Positions 62,201 to 64,000 of a stretch of 64,000 bases of DNA are shown here, piece by piece (position 1 is the stretch's first letter; each line of letters starts with the position of its first letter). The DNA is from Paenibacillus auburnensis (GTDB taxonomy: Bacteria; Bacillota; Bacilli; Paenibacillales; Paenibacillaceae). Under the pieces are notes generated by a model. That model was not told the DNA's origin and did not search any database. It was given only the letters and a program-made list of their open reading frames with translations. The stretch lies in NCBI RefSeq assembly GCF_927798115.1, contig NZ_CAKMMG010000003.1:248001-312000 (forward strand), given 5' to 3'. The position numbers were made by a program, and so were the translations under genes.

Positions 62201-63403
62201 ATCGTTCGTCCCCACATTGATTACGACCATATCTGGCTCTGGACCAGAGAAGTCATAAGCTGTATCGTCGCCAGAATCCGCATTTTTGAGTTTGAAAAAC
62301 TGCTTGCTGAGTCCCGCTTTATTGGCGATGTAGCTGCCGCCGGACCACTGGTCCACTAGGCCCATCCCCGACTGGGCAATCTGGGTATGCTCATAGCCGA
62401 GCTTCTCCGCCGCCAGCCAGCCATAGTCGGACAGCGCCAACTTCGGCAGCAGATACCCCGCGATAATGGAAGCGCCTGTGAATTCAATCGTTTTGGCTCC
62501 CACTTGCGGTGCAGCTACGGAAGCGCCTTCATCAATAATCAGACCTTTGAATTTCAGGGACTGGTCTGTATAAGGGGTAGCCACCATCAGAGTGTGTGTC
62601 CCCGGGGATAAAGGCACCGGCGTCAAATTGACAGTACCATTCACAGAAGTATAGCGGCTCTCCACTCCATCAATTTTTACATAGAGACTTACGCTGGATC
62701 CAACGTTAAGCTTTACCGTCGTTCCGGTAAAGTTCACTTTGAAGTAAGTGCCTCCCCATGAGGTGGAATAGGCCGAGGCATCGCGGGTATCCCACCGTCC
62801 GAAATAACGGATGCCCGGATCATCCGGTAGCACATTTACCATTTCAGAAACTCCACTCTTTACTTTTTCCAGAACCACATCATCAAAATACACAGTACCT
62901 GTAGCTTTGAGCACAACACGAATAGATGTATAATTACCGCTGTTAAAAGAAATATTATATTCTTTCCAGCCGCCGCTTGCGTCCGTCGCCGTCTGATCCT
63001 GAATAGCTGTGTTGGAGTTGTCAGCTGAAGCAATCCGGTATTGCAGGATAGCCGCTGCATTCTCCGTCTTCGCAAAGAAGCTCAAACGGTAGTCCGTGCC
63101 TGCCTCCACTACAATCGGGAGCTGCCGAACATACGGATAGCTGCTGTCTCCCTGAATTTTCAGCGAATGGCTTCCACTGTGATAGACATCGCTGGTTACA
63201 GTGGTCTTGGCCGCATTTCCCGACTCCCATGGGGCTAGTCCCCCGCTCTCAAAATCGCCTCCGACAATCAGATTACTGCCGGAACCCTCTGCTGCATATA
63301 CATGATTATTCCTCACCGGTACAAATAAACTGGTCAGCATGGAGAAGATCATCAGCATGGTTATCCCACGCTGAATGACTTTTCTGCCCGAATAATGGAT
63401 CAT
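56258..63403 (-). CDS. Cell-wall-anchored CE2-type esterase / GH5 mannanase fusion (SLH)
   Basis: The 2381-residue protein starts at ATG 63403 behind AAAGGAGGAG. Order: signal peptide (to about 38); CBM4/9-like module (about 40-180); CE2-type jelly roll (about 190-292) and SGNH esterase (about 300-500) with Ser312 in FTGASI and His479 in DGTHPNESAH; Ig-like domain; GH5-type barrel (about 605-950) with E792 in WETGNEL and E873 in LGEFGL; fibronectin III; discoidin-like regions; tandem jelly-roll modules (about 1340-1680, DNFEGYGGYN); further Ig-like and binding modules; Thr/Pro linker; the shared pre-SLH domain; three SLH domains (about 2205-2381). It probably removes acetyl groups and cuts the mannan backbone in one polypeptide. 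It follows the truncated upstream hydrolase gene by 16 bp. Confidence 0.88.
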   Translation of the reverse strand: MIHYSGRKVIQRGITMLMIFSMLTSLFVPVRNNHVYAAEGSGSNLIVGGDFESGGLAPWESGNAAKTTVTSDVYHSGSHSLKIQGDSSYPYVRQLPIVVEAGTDYRLSFFAKTENAAAILQYRIASADNSNTAIQDQTATDASGGWKEYNISFNSGNYTSIRVVLKATGTVYFDDVVLEKVKSGVSEMVNVLPDDPGIRYFGRWDTRDASAYSTSWGGTYFKVNFTGTTVKLNVGSSVSLYVKIDGVESRYTSVNGTVNLTPVPLSPGTHTLMVATPYTDQSLKFKGLIIDEGASVAAPQVGAKTIEFTGASIIAGYLLPKLALSDYGWLAAEKLGYEHTQIAQSGMGLVDQWSGGSYIANKAGLSKQFFKLKNADSGDDTAYDFSGPEPDMVVINVGTNDKTFNVPSETYQTAYTQFLADIRSKYPNADIYAQRLFNGVYAAETQGAVNARQAAGDSKVHYIDTTGWLSDADYIDGTHPNESAHVKLADKLAAILGQDDGITAGQVTIQGTPEIGKTLTGSYQYSSESGTPEGASTYRWLLSDTENGAYLPIDGAVANQLLLQRSHSNAYIKFEVTPVDAGGKFGSPVQSAPVKIGAAGTPDSVFADFVTVNGDQLMEGDKVFRFASLNYPGGMRDPEFSQEDAIRTLSEMGGQVTRTYVPPVKRYDNANASYALVLGPDESGVMQFNEAGFRKLDNLLALANQYGVRLIIPFVDQWQWEGGIESYVNFRYPGTISGDAASDDDAWKFYTDPLVISDFKQVIHYMMNRVNTITGVPYKEDKAILAWETGNELGGYNQDKFPQSWTTEIARYIKEEEQPSQLLLDGRFAVHADSLADANIDIVGNHFYTGNFLDKINANREMTKTKKPYILGEFGLYTTQAPVEALFNAALQNGTSGIMIWSLRPHKEDGGFFWHDENPGNWASYHWPGFSSGDYYSETPIIRTVFKYAHYMKTDDKDKTSAVPAIPAPANAPVLFPIASVADIRWQGSVGASGYEVQRSEDGQNWITVTRDFSDGGRAGTPSFHDEQAISGVTYFYRVRGVNESGTSEWSNSVSTAAEHVITDELSLLYNDKEKRKVYTYDSSSNVLTSSPDGNELGVGYKAYVSTAAPGFLVYGSPVPLSTISITAVGSVTIGWFISEDGVTYKEIQPAVSGSQYTAGQLPAGIRFVKFRIPGSNTVQLDKVQLTYSYDGSGYATLPSLQTNGFVVDSTFDSSPVKSGSLVLKDGSAETEQKSVLVRSGSGDGSVIYGVSGDVNAYRFTTYANKSDRLTFYASIDGETYTAVSPAVSESTVSGEWKKVIYTDFSVLASTRYIKAVYPASANEETPGIALVEIGYGVNSIPLTDKPPVNVMEDGEYDYGLDSNIAARYAALPDGGQLAVSLDTTNKNDGSYGVKLSYDLGQYGSAGTGRALDHADLSQFDALHAWVKGDGSAAKLIFRLTAEDGKVWDAEVPVSGTEGRTVEVRRSAGQGSADWSDIVHFSIIIEQTAGSPSAGTITVDDIKFANAAKLDNFEGYGGYNALLQKAFARNTGGGAFEVSLDAAHKSEGGYGLKIDYNFSGPGYAGGSFSPDFLNLKGHDGFSFWLQPDGSNNELAIQFSDASGKFWETKTIVKGTDPRIMYVPFDDFRYPSWYSTDQTARPDAANNISTVSFYLGASAESASSSGTMYIDDINGADFTGRLQDGNVTIDKTENVITALPYTFQGTAVGAEYIALRAGKQVFYAAVKNDGTWSYSTSKIANGSREIKASIELYNDTAVHTDSHKLEVNVPNNPYTEGGTQPALHNYLLNPSFDEVIDASAWPLLPQHWTHTDVNGANVADGTVKLEATDIRTGTYRLVHWNAAAYEVTTSQAATNLPAGIYELRAWTKSKGGQQTVEMTAAAGNEIRKIAIPTGTGTWVYVKISGIEVKDGMLTAGFHSKDLGGNWLAVEDVELVRTGDLPGGSEPTATPTPTPTPTPTPKSTPTPEATATPEATVTPTVTPEVTASPTPTPTPSPVPDENAGVPVSTPSASASPSTGPVSFSLTDLTRKIQAAGDKVSPVVIEGSDYGVVVPAGLAEVLGSRGIQIVTPSLKLTLPQAVLSQASQLLEQGAREGAIITLSISTSAVPALKPANGEQLLSRGLKYDFNLSVQAADGSKRNLSQFSQPVQIELPFGKDINQELLGIYYITQDGHAEYIGGSAGTTTITGELHHFSGYAVLEYRKSYSDVPDTHWAYPAITALSAKYVVNGTGDLQFSPQRAVTRAEFVAMLARTYHWTGDASSSDFRDVRPDSWYHDAVAAAVEQGVVLGRSSNQFDPDAPVSREEMAVMVDRAMKSSGKPFPESLSSLTYKDSSAIAEWAAGAVAKLTAAGILKGDGDSRFHPDLSATRAESVQLLYRLLNR
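57415..57590 (-). repeat. Hexanucleotide repeats encoding a Thr-Pro linker
   Basis: Runs of GGTGTT/GGTGTC units on the plus strand encode (TP)n and TPEAT stretches of the flexible linker before the C-terminal region of the CE2-GH5 protein. Length changes by slippage are likely. Confidence 0.8.
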
Positions 63404-63419
63404 AGCCCAACTCCTCCTT

Positions 63420-64000
63420 TTAAAAAGCCTCCGACTCTACCGGTTCTGAATATGGCCCTTCCTCGCCGCCTAAACTCAGAGCTTTCATGCGGTAATAGGC
63501 TTTCACTGTCTTAACCCTGAGCGGGTCCTTCCAGCCTCCGCCATCATTGGCTGGTCTTCGCTCAATAATCGTTGTCCATGGCCCTTCCGGACCTTCTGTT
63601 GATTTTTCCAGGGTATAAAATGCTCCGCCGGATACGCCTCTGAAAGAAATTCTGCCTTCGGCTGCACTCAGCAGAAGCGGTGCGTCTGTTATTTCTTCCT
63701 CAGGAACTATTCTCCCTCTAATCTGGTAAGCATGACCGCGCAATAGTTGAATACGGTTAAGATGATCCTGGTTTAATCCGCTGCCCGGGTAGTGGACGGA
63801 AAAGCCGTCATAATGTTGGACATATCCGCCGTGATCATCATGACCGAACAGTGACCAGAAGCATGTCCCCGATATGTCTTCATTCAGCTCTGCCTCTTTC
63901 AGAAAAGCATGAAGTTCACCGTAGGACCAGCCGTATTCACCCGCAATGAATACTTTTCCCGCGCCGCTTACAACCTTAGCATCCGCCGACAACTCACCGG
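63420..64000 (-). CDS. C-terminal part of a GH5-like glycoside hydrolase, N-terminus outside the window
   Basis: The frame is open to the right edge (GELSADAKVV...), so the true start lies beyond it. The visible 193 residues show a barrel end with candidate nucleophile Glu in FIAGEYGWS and the strand-8 motif TCFWSLFGHDDHGG, then a fibronectin-like C-terminal domain (about the last 90 residues). The arrangement recalls GH5 mannanases. The stop lies 16 bp before the CE2-GH5 start, so both share an operon that begins outside. Whether it is secreted cannot be seen. Confidence 0.75.
   Translation of the reverse strand, partial: GELSADAKVVSGAGKVFIAGEYGWSYGELHAFLKEAELNEDISGTCFWSLFGHDDHGGYVQHYDGFSVHYPGSGLNQDHLNRIQLLRGHAYQIRGRIVPEEEITDAPLLLSAAEGRISFRGVSGGAFYTLEKSTEGPEGPWTTIIERRPANDGGGWKDPLRVKTVKAYYRMKALSLGGEEGPYSEPVESEAF

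Noticed and set aside
60995..62359. A 454-codon open frame on the plus strand inside the CE2-GH5 gene, and other long antisense frames such as 24441-25034 and 25197-25817
   Set aside because: They lie fully opposite genes with clear domains, have no ribosome sites or recognisable motifs, and mirror the repeats of the real genes.

Overview
The window looks like chromosomal DNA of a Gram-positive Paenibacillus-type bacterium. The signs are AGGAGG-type ribosome binding sites, very long modular secreted hydrolases ending in three SLH domains, LplB/LplC-type sugar permeases with lipoprotein binding proteins, a YesM/YesN-type two-component system and CcpA-like cre sites. Almost every gene serves polysaccharide uptake and breakdown. 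I see no mobile element, phage, CRISPR array, tRNA or rRNA.

Region 1 (1-4.4 kb, minus strand) is a xylo-oligosaccharide unit: a GH120 beta-xylosidase (XylC-like, apparently starting at ATT), a sugar-binding lipoprotein and an ABC permease that runs off the left edge. A flavin-dependent nitronate monooxygenase-like gene (4.46-5.4 kb) stands alone on the plus strand.

Region 2 (5.6-30 kb, minus strand) is a fructan locus. The probable transcript starts near 23.94 kb and runs permease, permease, binding protein, PfkB-kinase/GH32 fusion, cytoplasmic LamG-GH32, cell-wall-anchored LamG-GH32-SLH protein, GH172 (difructose dianhydride I synthase/hydrolase family) and a small divergent GH32. A separately transcribed secreted LamG-GH32 multidomain protein and a LacI-type regulator lie upstream. 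The three LamG-GH32 proteins carry WMNE(P/A)HAP in place of WMNDPNG, so the nucleophile is Glu. Together with GH172, this suggests extracellular conversion of inulin-type fructan to cyclic or anhydride oligosaccharides, import, and intracellular opening and phosphorylation. That pathway is my inference. A repeated 12-bp operator (GTAAACGATTAC type) links the regulator gene, the ABC operon and the secreted GH32.

Region 3 (30.2-64 kb) is a mannan locus. It holds two giant SLH-anchored GH5 mannanase-like proteins (one fused to a CE2-type acetyl esterase), a secreted GH26 mannanase with an F5/8C domain under a textbook promoter plus cre, two GH2 beta-mannosidases flanking a GH130 protein, an importer (two permeases and a lipoprotein), an overlapping response regulator/histidine kinase/clan GH-A hydrolase operon, an AraC-type and a second LacI-type regulator, and the end of another GH5-like gene at the right edge.

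None of the three importers has an ATPase gene here, so they probably share a distant MsmX-type ATPase. In all three the binding-protein gene is followed by an RNA hairpin, which would let that protein be made in excess.
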